A stretch of 64,000 nt of DNA, from the NCBI RefSeq assembly GCF_030285365.1, contig NZ_JASVDS010000001.1:372001-436000 (forward strand), written 5' to 3'. The notes under the pieces were generated by a model. That model saw only the letters and a program-made list of their open reading frames with translations. It was not told the DNA's origin and did no database searches. The DNA comes from Roseateles subflavus. GTDB taxonomy: Bacteria > Pseudomonadota > Gammaproteobacteria > Burkholderiales > Burkholderiaceae_C. Below are positions 46,047 through 57,018 of the stretch, piece after piece. Every line of letters starts with the position of its first letter. Positions within the stretch are counted from its first letter, which is position 1. The translations under genes and the position numbers were made by a program.

Positions 46047-46146
46047 GGGCGCTACGGTAGCAGGTGGCGGTACCGCCGGTGAAGCGGCATGGCACCGAGG
46101 CGCAAAGCACCCGCCCGTGCGCCGGCCGCCGGCCAGCATCCCGCCC

Positions 46147-47424
46147 ATGAATTCGCATGAGCACCCTCCCTTCCTGCCGGGCCGCCGCCGGCTGCTGTGC
46201 TGCGGGGCCGCCGCCGCCGCGGGCTTCTTCACCAGCCTGGGCGCCGAGCCGGCGCGGGCCGCGGACGCCTCGACCGGGCGTGAGGCCGGCCTCGACGCCC
46301 AGCTGGACGACGAGACGGCCACGCTGCTCGCCCGCTGCTGGGAGGGCATCGCCCCGGCAATGCTCTGGGACGTCCACGCGCACCTGCTGGGCAATGGGGA
46401 CAGCGGCAGCGGCTGCCGGCTGAACCCGGTCATGGACCAGTGGTGGCACCCCGTGGAGCTGCTGCGCAAGCGGGTGATCCTGGACGCCGCCCAGGCCCGG
46501 CCGTCCGCGGGCGGCAGCATGGACCGCGCCTATGTGCAGCGCCTGCGCCAGCTGGCCGACGGCTTCCCGCCGGGCGCACGCTGGCTGCTCTATGCCTTCG
46601 ACGAGGCGCTGGACGCGCAGGGCCGGCCGCGGCCCGACTGGACGACCTTCCACACGCCCGACGCCTACGCCGAGGCCGTGTCCGCCGCGCGGCCGGAGCG
46701 CTTCGGCTGGGTGGCCTCCATCCATCCCTACCGGCCGGACGCCCTCGCGCGCCTCGCCCGGGCCCGTGCGGGCGGCGCGGTGGCGCTCAAGTGGCTGCCC
46801 AGCAGCATGGCCATCGACCTGCGCGATGCCCGCCTGCGTCCCTTCTACGACGCGCTGGCCGCCCACCGGATGCCGCTGATCGTGCACTGCGGCGAAGAGC
46901 ACGCCGTGCCCGGCGCGGGTCGCGAGGACCTGGGCAACCCGCTGCTGCTGCGCGAGCCGCTGCGCCACGGCGTGCGCGTGATCGCCGCCCATTGCGCCTC
47001 GCTCGGCCGGGCGCTGGACCTGGACCGCCCGCGCCCCCGCCGTGCGCCGGCCTTCGCGCTCTTCGCGCGCCTGATGGACGAGGCGGACGGTCGCGAACGG
47101 CTGCTGGGCGACGTCTCGGCCGTGTTCCAGTTCAACCGCGAGCCGGAGGTCTGGCACACCCTGCTGCAGCGCGAGGACTGGCACGGGCGGCTGCTGCACG
47201 GCTCGGACTACCCGCTGCCCGCCGTGCGCCCCCTGCACCGCCTGGGCCGCCTGGTGGCCGCCGGGGTGCTGCATCCGCGGGACGTGGCCCCGCTGGAGGC
47301 GCTGCGCGCCCACAACCCCCTGCTCTTCGACTTCGCCCTCAAGCGCCGGGTGCGCTGGCAGGGCCAGGCCTTCAGTCCGCGGGTTTTCGCCAGCGCCCGG
47401 CATTTCGAGGGCGGGGAGGCGTGA
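46147..47424 (+). CDS. Exported amidohydrolase (metal-dependent hydrolase)
   Basis: 425 residues. A Tat-like signal (GRRRLLCCGAAAAAGFF) precedes the TIM-barrel with metal ligands DVHAHLLG, the carboxylated-lysine candidate GGAVALKWLPS, LIVHCGEEHA, VIAAHCASL and HGSDYPLP. This is the amidohydrolase_2 layout, often decarboxylases or lactonases; the substrate is unknown. The CG-rich region is divergent from the XRE regulator. Confidence 0.87.
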   Translation: MNSHEHPPFLPGRRRLLCCGAAAAAGFFTSLGAEPARAADASTGREAGLDAQLDDETATLLARCWEGIAPAMLWDVHAHLLGNGDSGSGCRLNPVMDQWWHPVELLRKRVILDAAQARPSAGGSMDRAYVQRLRQLADGFPPGARWLLYAFDEALDAQGRPRPDWTTFHTPDAYAEAVSAARPERFGWVASIHPYRPDALARLARARAGGAVALKWLPSSMAIDLRDARLRPFYDALAAHRMPLIVHCGEEHAVPGAGREDLGNPLLLREPLRHGVRVIAAHCASLGRALDLDRPRPRRAPAFALFARLMDEADGRERLLGDVSAVFQFNREPEVWHTLLQREDWHGRLLHGSDYPLPAVRPLHRLGRLVAAGVLHPRDVAPLEALRAHNPLLFDFALKRRVRWQGQAFSPRVFASARHFEGGEA

Positions 47425-47525
47425 GGCGATACTTCGCCGGCCGGCCGGAAGCACTTGTCACAAACAAGGAGGCCCGGGCCCCAGCGCCGGCGCACCATGG
47501 GCCCAGCGACCTCCGGGAGGATCAC

Positions 47526-47996
47526 ATGTCACCGACCCCATCCATCGTCCGCCGCGACACGCCCGCCTGGCGCCTGCAGGTGTGGATCTCATTCGGCCTG
47601 AGCGTCAGCCTGTGCGGCATCGGCCTGGCCTGGCTGCCAGGCGAGGACCTGGACCGCGCCTTCATGGTGATGGGCTACATCTTCTGCCTCTCGGCCGCCT
47701 TCGTGCTGGCCAAGTTCATCCGCGACAACCAGGACAAGCCGGTCGACACGCCCATGTGGAAGATGGTCGTCTGGAGCGCCTTCGTGCTGGCCATGGGCCT
47801 CACCGGCTGGGGCCTGTGGCGCATGGACATCCAGCCCGTCTGGAAGGCCTACCTGCTGGTGAGCTGGCTCTACCTGATCTCCAACGTCTTCACGCTGGCC
47901 AAGATGCTGCGCGACGCCCATGACGCCGACCTCGCGGAGGCCCGCTACCACGGCCGCCGCCAGGCGATGCGCGAAGACGTCGACGCCACGGCCTGA
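47526..47996 (+). CDS. YiaA/YiaB two-helix-domain membrane protein
   Basis: 156 residues with two pairs of membrane helices. Each pair ends in a similar phrase: MGYIFCLSAAFVLAKFIRD and YLISNVFTLAKMLRD, the signature of the yiaA/B two-helix domain. The function is unknown. AGGA at 47517-47520 lies just before the ATG. Confidence 0.87.
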   Translation: MSPTPSIVRRDTPAWRLQVWISFGLSVSLCGIGLAWLPGEDLDRAFMVMGYIFCLSAAFVLAKFIRDNQDKPVDTPMWKMVVWSAFVLAMGLTGWGLWRMDIQPVWKAYLLVSWLYLISNVFTLAKMLRDAHDADLAEARYHGRRQAMREDVDATA

Positions 47997-48037
47997 CCGC
48001 CCTCCCCGACGCCGCCCGCGGCGAAGAAAGGACGTCC

Positions 48038-48496
48038 ATGACTGCCCTGCCCCCCCCCAGCACCTCGCGCGGACCCGCACGCAGGACCTCGCGCCTGCTC
48101 GTGCGCGGCCTGCTGTGCGCCGCCCTCGGCCTGCCCCTGACCGGCCGGGCCCACGATCCGTCCGCGGACCTGAGCCTCGTGTCCATGCTGCCCGTCGCCG
48201 TCTCGGTGGCGGCGCCCGTGGCGGTGCTGTCGGCCGGGACGGTGCTGACCGTCGTCGCCGTGGAGGCCAGCGCCGAGGGCTCGGTGTGGATCCTGCAGCG
48301 GGCGTCCGACGGGGCGCGCGTCAGCATCCGCTTCGCCGGCAAGGTGCTCAAGGGCACGGCCGCATCGGTCGGGGCGGCCGTGGCGGTGTCGGTGATCGCC
48401 ACCGGCACGGTGCTCTCGGTGGCGGGCGAGGCGATCTGCTTCATCCCCAACGAGATCGGCGCCTCGCTGCTCTACAACGAGAAGGTCAGCAAGTGA
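48038..48496 (+). CDS. Exported hypothetical protein
   Basis: 152 residues. A long N-terminal signal (RTSRLLVRGLLCAALGLPLTG) precedes RAHDPSADLSLVSMLPVAVS and a Val/Ala-rich hydrophobic region. No family name is secure. Its last codons overlap the GTG start of the DUF2145 gene, so the two are coupled; they probably act together in the envelope. Confidence 0.72.
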   Translation: MTALPPPSTSRGPARRTSRLLVRGLLCAALGLPLTGRAHDPSADLSLVSMLPVAVSVAAPVAVLSAGTVLTVVAVEASAEGSVWILQRASDGARVSIRFAGKVLKGTAASVGAAVAVSVIATGTVLSVAGEAICFIPNEIGASLLYNEKVSK

Positions 48497-49278
48497 GGGC
48501 ACCCGCCACCGCCCTGCTGCTGGCCGCGGTGGTGACGGCGGCCCAGGCGGGGCGGCCCTGCGAGGAGAAGCCCCTCACCCGGGCGCAGGTCGAGCAGGGC
48601 ATGGCGCTGGCGCAGCGCACGGCCCAGCAGCTGGACGCCAGCGGCGCGCAGGTCGTGGTGCTGGCGCGGGCCGGGCAGGATCTCTCGCAGTACGGCCTGC
48701 AGTGGTCGCACCTGGGGCTGGCCTACCGCACCGAGCTCGCGGGCAAGCCCGCGTGGCGCGTGCTGCACAAGCTCAACCACTGCGGCACCGCCGAGGCCGC
48801 GATCTACCGCCAGGGCCTGGGCGAGTTCTTCCTGGACCGCCCGCACCGCTACGAGGCGGCCTACGTCGTCCCCACGCCGGCCCTGCAGCAGGCCCTGCTG
48901 CCGCTGCTGCGCGAGCCGGCCCGGCTGCTCGCCCTGCACGAGCGGCGCTATTCCATGGTCGCCTACCCCTGGGCGACGCGTTACCAGCAGAGCAACCAGT
49001 GGGTGCTCGAATCCATCGCCCTCGCGGCCGACGCCTCGCTGCACGGCCGTGCCCAGGCCCAGGCCTGGCTGCGCGCCCATGGCTACCAGCCCAGCGACCT
49101 GCGCATCTCCACGCTCTCACGCCTCGGGGCGCGCGTCGGCATGGCCAATGTGGCCTTCGACGACCACCCCAATGCCAAGCGCTTCGCCGGTCACATCGAG
49201 ACCGTCACCGTCGATTCCATGTTCGCCTGGCTGCCCCGCGCCGGCCTGGGTGAACGTGCCGTCCTCATCCAGCCCTGA
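48493..49278 (+). CDS. DUF2145 family exported protein
   Basis: 261 residues from the GTG at 48493, which overlaps the previous stop. A signal peptide ends near AAQAG. RPCEEKPLTRAQVEQGMALA, LDASGAQVVVLARAGQDLS and WSHLGLAYRTE are DUF2145 landmarks. The conserved Cys-His layout (KLNHCGTAEA) recalls NlpC/P60-like hydrolases, an inference only. Function unknown. Confidence 0.9.
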   Translation: MRAPATALLLAAVVTAAQAGRPCEEKPLTRAQVEQGMALAQRTAQQLDASGAQVVVLARAGQDLSQYGLQWSHLGLAYRTELAGKPAWRVLHKLNHCGTAEAAIYRQGLGEFFLDRPHRYEAAYVVPTPALQQALLPLLREPARLLALHERRYSMVAYPWATRYQQSNQWVLESIALAADASLHGRAQAQAWLRAHGYQPSDLRISTLSRLGARVGMANVAFDDHPNAKRFAGHIETVTVDSMFAWLPRAGLGERAVLIQP

Positions 49279-49289
49279 AGAAGTCCGCC

Positions 49290-51203
49290 ATGTCTGACGC
49301 TCCTGACTCCACCGCTGCACACGCCCACGGCAACCAGTTCAGCCTGCTCGGCCAGCGCCGCTTCGCGCCCTTCTTCTGGACGCAGTTCCTCGGCGCGGGC
49401 AACGACAACCTCTTCAAGTTCGCCTTCACGGTGCTGATCACCTACCAGCTGCAGCTCTCCTGGCTGCCGCCGGCCCAGGCCGGTCTGGCGATCGGCGCGC
49501 TGTTCATCCTGCCCTTCGTGCTGCTCTCGGCCACCAGCGGGCAGCTGGCCGACAAGCTGGAGAAGGCCGGCCTGATGCGCCGCATCAAGGAGCTGGAGAT
49601 CGCCATCATGGCCCTGGCCGCCTGGGGCTTCTGGACCACCAACGTGCCCGTGCTGCTGGCCTGCGTCTTCCTGATGGGCCTGCACTCCACGCTCTTCGGC
49701 CCGGTCAAGTTCGCCTACATGCCCCAGCACCTGGACGAGCGCGAGATCACCGGCGGCAACGGCATGGTGGAGATGGGCACCTTTGTGGCCATCCTGCTGG
49801 GCAACGTGGCCGGCGGCCTGCTGATCGCCACGCCCGAGGTCGGCCGCCACCACGTGGCCATCGCGGCCCTCGGCCTCGCCGTGCTGGGCCGCCTCACGGC
49901 ACAGATGATTCCGCACAGCCCGTCCACGGACCCCGGCCTGAAGATCAACTGGAACCCCATCACCGAGACCTGGCGCAACCTGGTGCTGGCGCGCGAGCAG
50001 CTGGCGGTGTTCCGCTCGCTGCTGGGCATCTCGTGGATGTGGTTCTTCGGCGCCGTGTTCCTGGCCAACTTCCCGGCCTTCGCCAAGGAGGTGCTGCACG
50101 GCAACGAGCAGGTGGCCTCGCTGCTGCTGGTCGTGTTCTCGGTGGGCATCGGCACGGGCTCGCTGCTGTGCGAGATGCTGTCGCGCCGCCATGTCGAGAT
50201 CGGCCTGGTGCCGCTGGGCGCCATCGGCATGAGCGTCTTCGCGCTGGACCTGAGCGCGGCCTCGCAGGGCCTGCCGGCCGTGGCGCAAGCCCTGACCCTC
50301 TCGGAATTCCTGGGCCAGCATGCCCACTGGCGCGTGCTGATCGACCTGTGCCTGCTGGCGCTCTTTGCGGGCCTGTACAGCGTGCCGATGTATGCGCTGA
50401 TCCAGATGCGCTCGCAGCCCAGCCACCGCGCCCGCATCATCGCGGCCAACAACATCCTGAACGCGCTGTTCATGATCGCCAGCTCGCTGATCTGCGGCGT
50501 GCTGCTGGGCGCCGGCCTGAGCCTGCCCCAGCTCTTCGGCCTGCTGGGCCTGGCCAATGCGGTGGTGGCGCTCTACATCTTCCTGGTGGTGCCGGAGTAC
50601 CTGCTGCGCTTCTTCGCCTTCTGCCTCTCGCGCCTGATCTACCGCTTCAAGCTCAAGGGTGACGAGCACATCCCGCTCAAGGGCGCGGCCGTGCTGGTGT
50701 GCAACCACGTCAGCTTCATCGACGCCGTGCTGGTGATGGCCGCCAGCCCCCGCCCCATCCGCTTCCTGATGGACCACCGCATCTTCCGCATGCCGGTGCT
50801 GGGCTGGCTGTTCCGCCTGGCCAAGTGCATCCCCATCGCGCCCCAGAAGGAGCATCCCGCCATCTACGAGGCGGCCTTCAAGGAGGCGCAGGCCGTGCTG
50901 GCGGACGGCGAGCTGCTGGGCATCTTCCCCGAGGGTGGCATCACCCGCGACGGCCAGCTGCAGCCCTTCAAGGGCGGCATCATGAAGATCCTGGAGGCCC
51001 AGCCCGTGCCCGTGGTGCCGCTGGCGCTGCAGAACCTCTGGGGCTCCTTCTTCTCCCGCGTGGAGCAGGGCCAGGCCATGGTGCGGCCCTTCCGCCGCGG
51101 GGTGTTCAGCCGTGTGGGGCTGGTGGCCGGGCCGGCCATGGCGCCCGACCAGGTGACGCCCGAAGCCCTGCAGGCGCGCGTCAGCCAGCTGCTGGCCCGC
51201 TGA
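49290..51203 (+). CDS. LplT-like MFS transporter fused to PlsC-type acyltransferase
   Basis: 637 residues. Residues 1-430 are a 12-helix transporter starting FAPFFWTQFLGAGNDNLFKF and containing MGLHSTLFGPVKFAYMPQHL, typical LplT landmarks. The C-terminal 200 residues carry the 1-acylglycerophosphate acyltransferase motifs NHVSFIDA (HX4D) and FPEGGITRDG. The fusion should import lysophospholipids and re-acylate them; the third (acyl-ACP synthetase) domain of the longer family members is missing. A separate LplT is at 1-446. Confidence 0.92.
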   Translation: MSDAPDSTAAHAHGNQFSLLGQRRFAPFFWTQFLGAGNDNLFKFAFTVLITYQLQLSWLPPAQAGLAIGALFILPFVLLSATSGQLADKLEKAGLMRRIKELEIAIMALAAWGFWTTNVPVLLACVFLMGLHSTLFGPVKFAYMPQHLDEREITGGNGMVEMGTFVAILLGNVAGGLLIATPEVGRHHVAIAALGLAVLGRLTAQMIPHSPSTDPGLKINWNPITETWRNLVLAREQLAVFRSLLGISWMWFFGAVFLANFPAFAKEVLHGNEQVASLLLVVFSVGIGTGSLLCEMLSRRHVEIGLVPLGAIGMSVFALDLSAASQGLPAVAQALTLSEFLGQHAHWRVLIDLCLLALFAGLYSVPMYALIQMRSQPSHRARIIAANNILNALFMIASSLICGVLLGAGLSLPQLFGLLGLANAVVALYIFLVVPEYLLRFFAFCLSRLIYRFKLKGDEHIPLKGAAVLVCNHVSFIDAVLVMAASPRPIRFLMDHRIFRMPVLGWLFRLAKCIPIAPQKEHPAIYEAAFKEAQAVLADGELLGIFPEGGITRDGQLQPFKGGIMKILEAQPVPVVPLALQNLWGSFFSRVEQGQAMVRPFRRGVFSRVGLVAGPAMAPDQVTPEALQARVSQLLAR

Positions 51204-51380
51204 GCGCCGGCGGCGGGCCCCCCGCCGCGCTGTTGCGGCCGGGTGACGCCACCGGCACCGTCCGTGCCAGACGCCGACCGTCCGGGCGGGAAAAGTCGCG
51301 CTTTTGCCGGGCCGTGTCTTTCACCGCGCGCAGGCTTTGCCGCATCATGGGGCCTTCCCGGCCAGCCCCCGAGGTGATGC

Positions 51381-52256
51381 ATGCCCCGCGCCCCGCTCCC
51401 TGACCCCGCCCGCCGCCAGCTGCTGCGTCAGCTGGGATCGACCGTCGGCCTGGCCGCCCTCGGCGCGCCCGCCCTGGCGCAGGAGAAGGTCTACAACTTC
51501 TCCCCCGTCAACCAGGCCAGCATCCCGCTGATGGCGAGCTACTGGAACCCGATCATTGCCTACGTGTCGGAGAAGAGCGGGGTCAAGCTGGCGCTCAAGC
51601 TGGGCCGCACCTCCGCGGACACCACGAGCTATGTGCTCGCGCAGGAGGTGGACTTCGTCTTCAGCAACCACCTCTTCAGCCCGGAGCGCGAGCAGCTGGG
51701 CTGGCGGGTGTTCGGCCGTCGCCAGACGCCGCCCATCCACGCGCAGATCATCGTGCCGGCGGAGTCGCCCATCAAGGAGCTTGCCCAGCTCGAGGGCAAG
51801 GACGTCGCCTTCCCCGGCCCCGAGGCGCTGGTGGCCTACAAGTTCAACTACGCGCAGCTGCTGAGCCGCAAGGTCAATGTGCGCGTGGTCTTCGGCGGCA
51901 ACATGGACGGCGCGCTGACGCAGCTCTACAGCGGCAAGGTCGCGGGCTGCGGCGTCAACTCGCAGCTGGCCGAGAGCCATGCCCGGCGCGAGGGCAAGGC
52001 CTACCGCGTGCTGTGGAGCTCCGATCCCCTGCACGACCTGGCCCTCATGGCGTCATCCCGCGTGCCCGACAAGGAGCTGCAGGCCGTCGCGCGCGCCTTC
52101 GTGAACATGCACAAGGATCCCCGCGGCATGGCCATCCTGGAGCAGGGCTCGCAGGCGCTGGGCCTGACGGGCGAGGCGCACTTCATCGCCTCGGACGGCA
52201 GCGAGTACGCCGCCTACCGCCGCTTCTACCAGACGGCACCGGCCTCGCTGCGCTGA
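51381..52256 (+). CDS. PhnD-like phosphate/phosphonate-type periplasmic binding protein
   Basis: 291 residues. A Tat/Sec-like signal ends near GAPALAQ. The two-lobed binding fold shows FSPVNQASIPLMASYWNPI, FVFSNHLFSPEREQLG, YKFNYAQLLSRKVNVRVVFG and GCGVNSQLAESHARREG, the phosphonate/phosphite-binding family order. No ABC permease or ATPase is adjacent. It lies three bases before a PAS sensor kinase, so it likely feeds that kinase. Confidence 0.87.
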   Translation: MPRAPLPDPARRQLLRQLGSTVGLAALGAPALAQEKVYNFSPVNQASIPLMASYWNPIIAYVSEKSGVKLALKLGRTSADTTSYVLAQEVDFVFSNHLFSPEREQLGWRVFGRRQTPPIHAQIIVPAESPIKELAQLEGKDVAFPGPEALVAYKFNYAQLLSRKVNVRVVFGGNMDGALTQLYSGKVAGCGVNSQLAESHARREGKAYRVLWSSDPLHDLALMASSRVPDKELQAVARAFVNMHKDPRGMAILEQGSQALGLTGEAHFIASDGSEYAAYRRFYQTAPASLR

Positions 52257-52259
52257 ACC

Positions 52260-54530
52260 ATGGCCCTGCGCCTCGGTGCCCTGCTGCCCCAGAGCCTCGT
52301 GGCCCGGGTGTTCCTGCTGCACTCGGCGGCGATGCTCCTGTTCGTGGGGCTCGGCTTCGGCGGCTTCGTCTGGTACACCACGCGCACGAGCATGGACCAG
52401 GCCATCGCCGAGGTGGACACGCTGGGCAGCCTCATCAGCCCGGCGGTCGGGGAGTCCGCCGTGATCGGGGACTACGACACGATCAAGCGCCTGCTGGAGC
52501 GCGCCATCGACCATCCGGCCCTCGACAAGGCCCAGTTCATCGACATGAAGGGCGCCCTCATCGACGTGCGGCGCCAGGAGCATCCCGGGATCGGCGCGCC
52601 GGACTGGCTGCTGCACCGCCTCGAGAACGAGCTCGTGGACGCCAATGTGCCCATCGGCGTGGGCGGTCGGGACTACGGCGTGCTGCGCCTGAGCTTCCAC
52701 ACCCAGCGCGTGGCGGGCGAGATCTGGCGCCAGGGCCTGCTCGCTCTCGCGCTGGCGCTCACGGCGCTGGGCAGCGGTGTGGTGCTGGTGTGGTTCCCGC
52801 TGAAGCGCTGGCTGGGCAACCTCGGCAAGATCCAGGCCTTCGGCGAGCAGCTGCAGACGCAGGGCGGGCATCTCAGCAGCGTGGCCCCCGACGGCGCGGC
52901 GCCACTGGAGTTCCGCCAGACCTTCGAGATCCTGAACAAGGCCGCTGCCTCGCTGCAGGCCGAGCGCGCGCAGGCGGCCGTCACGCTGTCCGCCATCGCG
53001 GACGGCATCGCCACCACGAACGCGCAGGGCGAGCTGGTGCTCGTCAACCCCGTGCTGGCCGACTGGCTGGGCAGCAATCCCCAGGACCTGCTGGGCCGCA
53101 GCCTGCGCTCGCTGGTGCCGCATCTGCATGACGACGACGACCAGGAGTCCAGCAGCCTCGTGCTGCTGCCCCGTACCTTCGGCGCACCGCGCATCGTGTC
53201 GGTCAGCCGCTCCGCCGTCCGGGCCGATGACGAGCAGATCGCCGGCTGGGTCTACGCCCTGCGCGACGTGAGCGAGCAGCAGCGCCTGGCCGCCCAGCTC
53301 CGGGAAGAGCTCGCGGCACGCGCCGCCGCCATGCGCTCGATGCGCGAGCTGCTCGAGCAGCACCGCAACCGCGGCAGCCTCTCCAACCTGCTGGCGCTGC
53401 GGGACGAGGCGCCGTCGGAGATCGAGCACCTCTCCCACCTGGTGGGGGACCTGGTCCAGCAGCTGAGCAGCCAGTCCGACCAGCTGGAGGCGATCTTCGC
53501 GCTGAGCCCGGACGCCTTCGTGGCCTTCGACGCGCAAGGGGTCGTCCACTACGCGAGCCCGGCCTTCGAGACCCTCACCGGCTGCGAGGTCGCGGAAGTC
53601 CTCGGGCTGGACACCGCGGGCCTCATGCGCCGGCTGCGGGCGCACTGCGTGGAGTCGCAGCCCGCCTTCTCGATCGAGCAGCTCGCCGAGCGCCGCTGCA
53701 CCATCGAGCTCGCCCAGCCGCGCGACCGTGTGCTCGAGCTGGCGCTGCACCGCGGCACCGGCGCCACCATCCGCCAGGTGCTGCACATCCACGACCTGAG
53801 CCACCAGGTGGCGGTGGACCGGCTCAAGAGCGAGTTCGTCACGACGGCCGCGCACGAGCTGCGCACCCCCATGACCAGCATCTACGGCTTCTCGGAGCTG
53901 CTGATGATGCGCACGCCCTCGCCGGAGCGGCTCCAGGACATCCTCGGGCGCATCCACCGCCAGAGCCAGGCCATGATGCAGATCCTCAACGAGCTGCTGG
54001 ACCTCTCGCGCATGGAAGCCCGCCGCGGCAAGGACTTCGTGTACGAGCAGCTGGCGCTGGCGCCGGTGCTGGCCGAGCTGGTGAAGGACTTCCAGCCCGC
54101 CGACGGCCGCGAGGCGCCGGTGCTGCAGACCGCGCCGGACGTCGGCCTGGCCGAGGTCCGCGTGGACCGCGCCAAGCTGCTGCAGGCGCTGCGCAACGTG
54201 CTCTCCAACGCCTACAAGTACTCCCCCGGCGGCGGCGAGGTCCGCGTGACGCTGTCTCGCCAGCCCACCCGCGACGGCAGCGGCATGCAGCTGGCCATCG
54301 GCGTGCAGGACCGCGGCATCGGCATGAGCGCGGAGGAGCTGAGCCACGTGACGGAGCGCTTCTATCGCGCGGACAAGTCCGGCGCCATTCCCGGCACCGG
54401 CCTGGGCATGGCCATCGTCAAGGAGATCGTGGACCTGATGGACGGCCGGCTCTCGCTGAGCAGCGTGCCCGGCGAGGGCACCTGCGTGACGCTGACGCTG
54501 CCGGAGCGCCTGCCGGTCGGGGAGGCCTGA
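52260..54530 (+). CDS. PAS-domain membrane sensor histidine kinase
   Basis: 756 residues. Two membrane helices (about 16-40 and 158-180) flank a periplasmic region; a HAMP-like segment, one or two PAS domains (AVTLSAIADGIATTNAQGEL; LEAIFALSPDAFVAFDAQG), HisKA with TTAAHELRTPMTSIYGF (His near 537) and HATPase (NAYKYSPGGGE, IPGTGLGMAIVKEI) follow. No response regulator is adjacent. The stop-to-start distance of three bases to the binding-protein gene indicates co-transcription. Confidence 0.92.
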   Translation: MALRLGALLPQSLVARVFLLHSAAMLLFVGLGFGGFVWYTTRTSMDQAIAEVDTLGSLISPAVGESAVIGDYDTIKRLLERAIDHPALDKAQFIDMKGALIDVRRQEHPGIGAPDWLLHRLENELVDANVPIGVGGRDYGVLRLSFHTQRVAGEIWRQGLLALALALTALGSGVVLVWFPLKRWLGNLGKIQAFGEQLQTQGGHLSSVAPDGAAPLEFRQTFEILNKAAASLQAERAQAAVTLSAIADGIATTNAQGELVLVNPVLADWLGSNPQDLLGRSLRSLVPHLHDDDDQESSSLVLLPRTFGAPRIVSVSRSAVRADDEQIAGWVYALRDVSEQQRLAAQLREELAARAAAMRSMRELLEQHRNRGSLSNLLALRDEAPSEIEHLSHLVGDLVQQLSSQSDQLEAIFALSPDAFVAFDAQGVVHYASPAFETLTGCEVAEVLGLDTAGLMRRLRAHCVESQPAFSIEQLAERRCTIELAQPRDRVLELALHRGTGATIRQVLHIHDLSHQVAVDRLKSEFVTTAAHELRTPMTSIYGFSELLMMRTPSPERLQDILGRIHRQSQAMMQILNELLDLSRMEARRGKDFVYEQLALAPVLAELVKDFQPADGREAPVLQTAPDVGLAEVRVDRAKLLQALRNVLSNAYKYSPGGGEVRVTLSRQPTRDGSGMQLAIGVQDRGIGMSAEELSHVTERFYRADKSGAIPGTGLGMAIVKEIVDLMDGRLSLSSVPGEGTCVTLTLPERLPVGEA

Positions 54531-54575
54531 GCAGGCCCGTAGATCGCCGGGTCGGGCGGCCCCGGCCCCGGCCCC

Positions 54576-55100
54576 TCAGGACGTGCCGTGCATCATGGCC
54601 CGCCACTGCGCGCGCCAGCGCCGGAAGCGCTGCTGGAGCTGGCGCTTGAGCGCCCGCGCCTGGCGCCACAGCAAGGTGGCATGCAGCCAGTCCAGCACGC
54701 CCTGCTTCCAGGCCGTCCAGCGCCCGTACAGCCGCGCGAACCAGGGCAGCGCCATGAGCGTGGGCTGCGTCAGGTGGAAAAGACGGGCCAGCAGCGCCGT
54801 ACCGCCGAACTTGACCGAGAGAATGAGGAGCAGGCCCAGCAGCGCGCGGCCCGAGGCCATCAGCCACACCGCCAGCAGCTTCACGGGGATCGCCAGCAGG
54901 AAGGGCAGCGCCAGCACGACCAGCGCCGGCTTCGGCGGGAGCGCGCGGATGCGGTCCTCCAGCCACTTGAGCGGCGGCCACTGGGCCAGCCATGCCATCA
55001 GCCGCTGCAGGGGCACCCAGCCCCATTCCTCGAAGAGGATGAGCAGGGCCATCAGCAGGCGGCCCAGCCAGCGCAGCGGTGCGATCAGCAGCTTGAGCAT
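54576..55100 (-). CDS. Membrane protein of unknown function
   Basis: 174 residues from the ATG at 55100 (MLKLLIAPLRWLGRLL). It has about three hydrophobic helices (LMALLILFEEWGWV, ALVVLALPFLLAIPVKLL, ALLGLLLILSVKF) and a basic, Arg/Trp-rich C-terminus. Family not recognised with certainty. It follows tgt on the same strand after about 95 bases. Confidence 0.78.
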   Translation of the reverse strand: MLKLLIAPLRWLGRLLMALLILFEEWGWVPLQRLMAWLAQWPPLKWLEDRIRALPPKPALVVLALPFLLAIPVKLLAVWLMASGRALLGLLLILSVKFGGTALLARLFHLTQPTLMALPWFARLYGRWTAWKQGVLDWLHATLLWRQARALKRQLQQRFRRWRAQWRAMMHGTS

Positions 55101-55195
55101 GGCCTCATGATGCGCCGCAGGGCGCCCTCTGCCAAAAGCCATGCGCGCAAGGGGGAAGAGGCGCTCATGGCTGGGAAGGCCCGGAGCGGCCGGGG

Positions 55196-57018
<1,823 letters not shown>

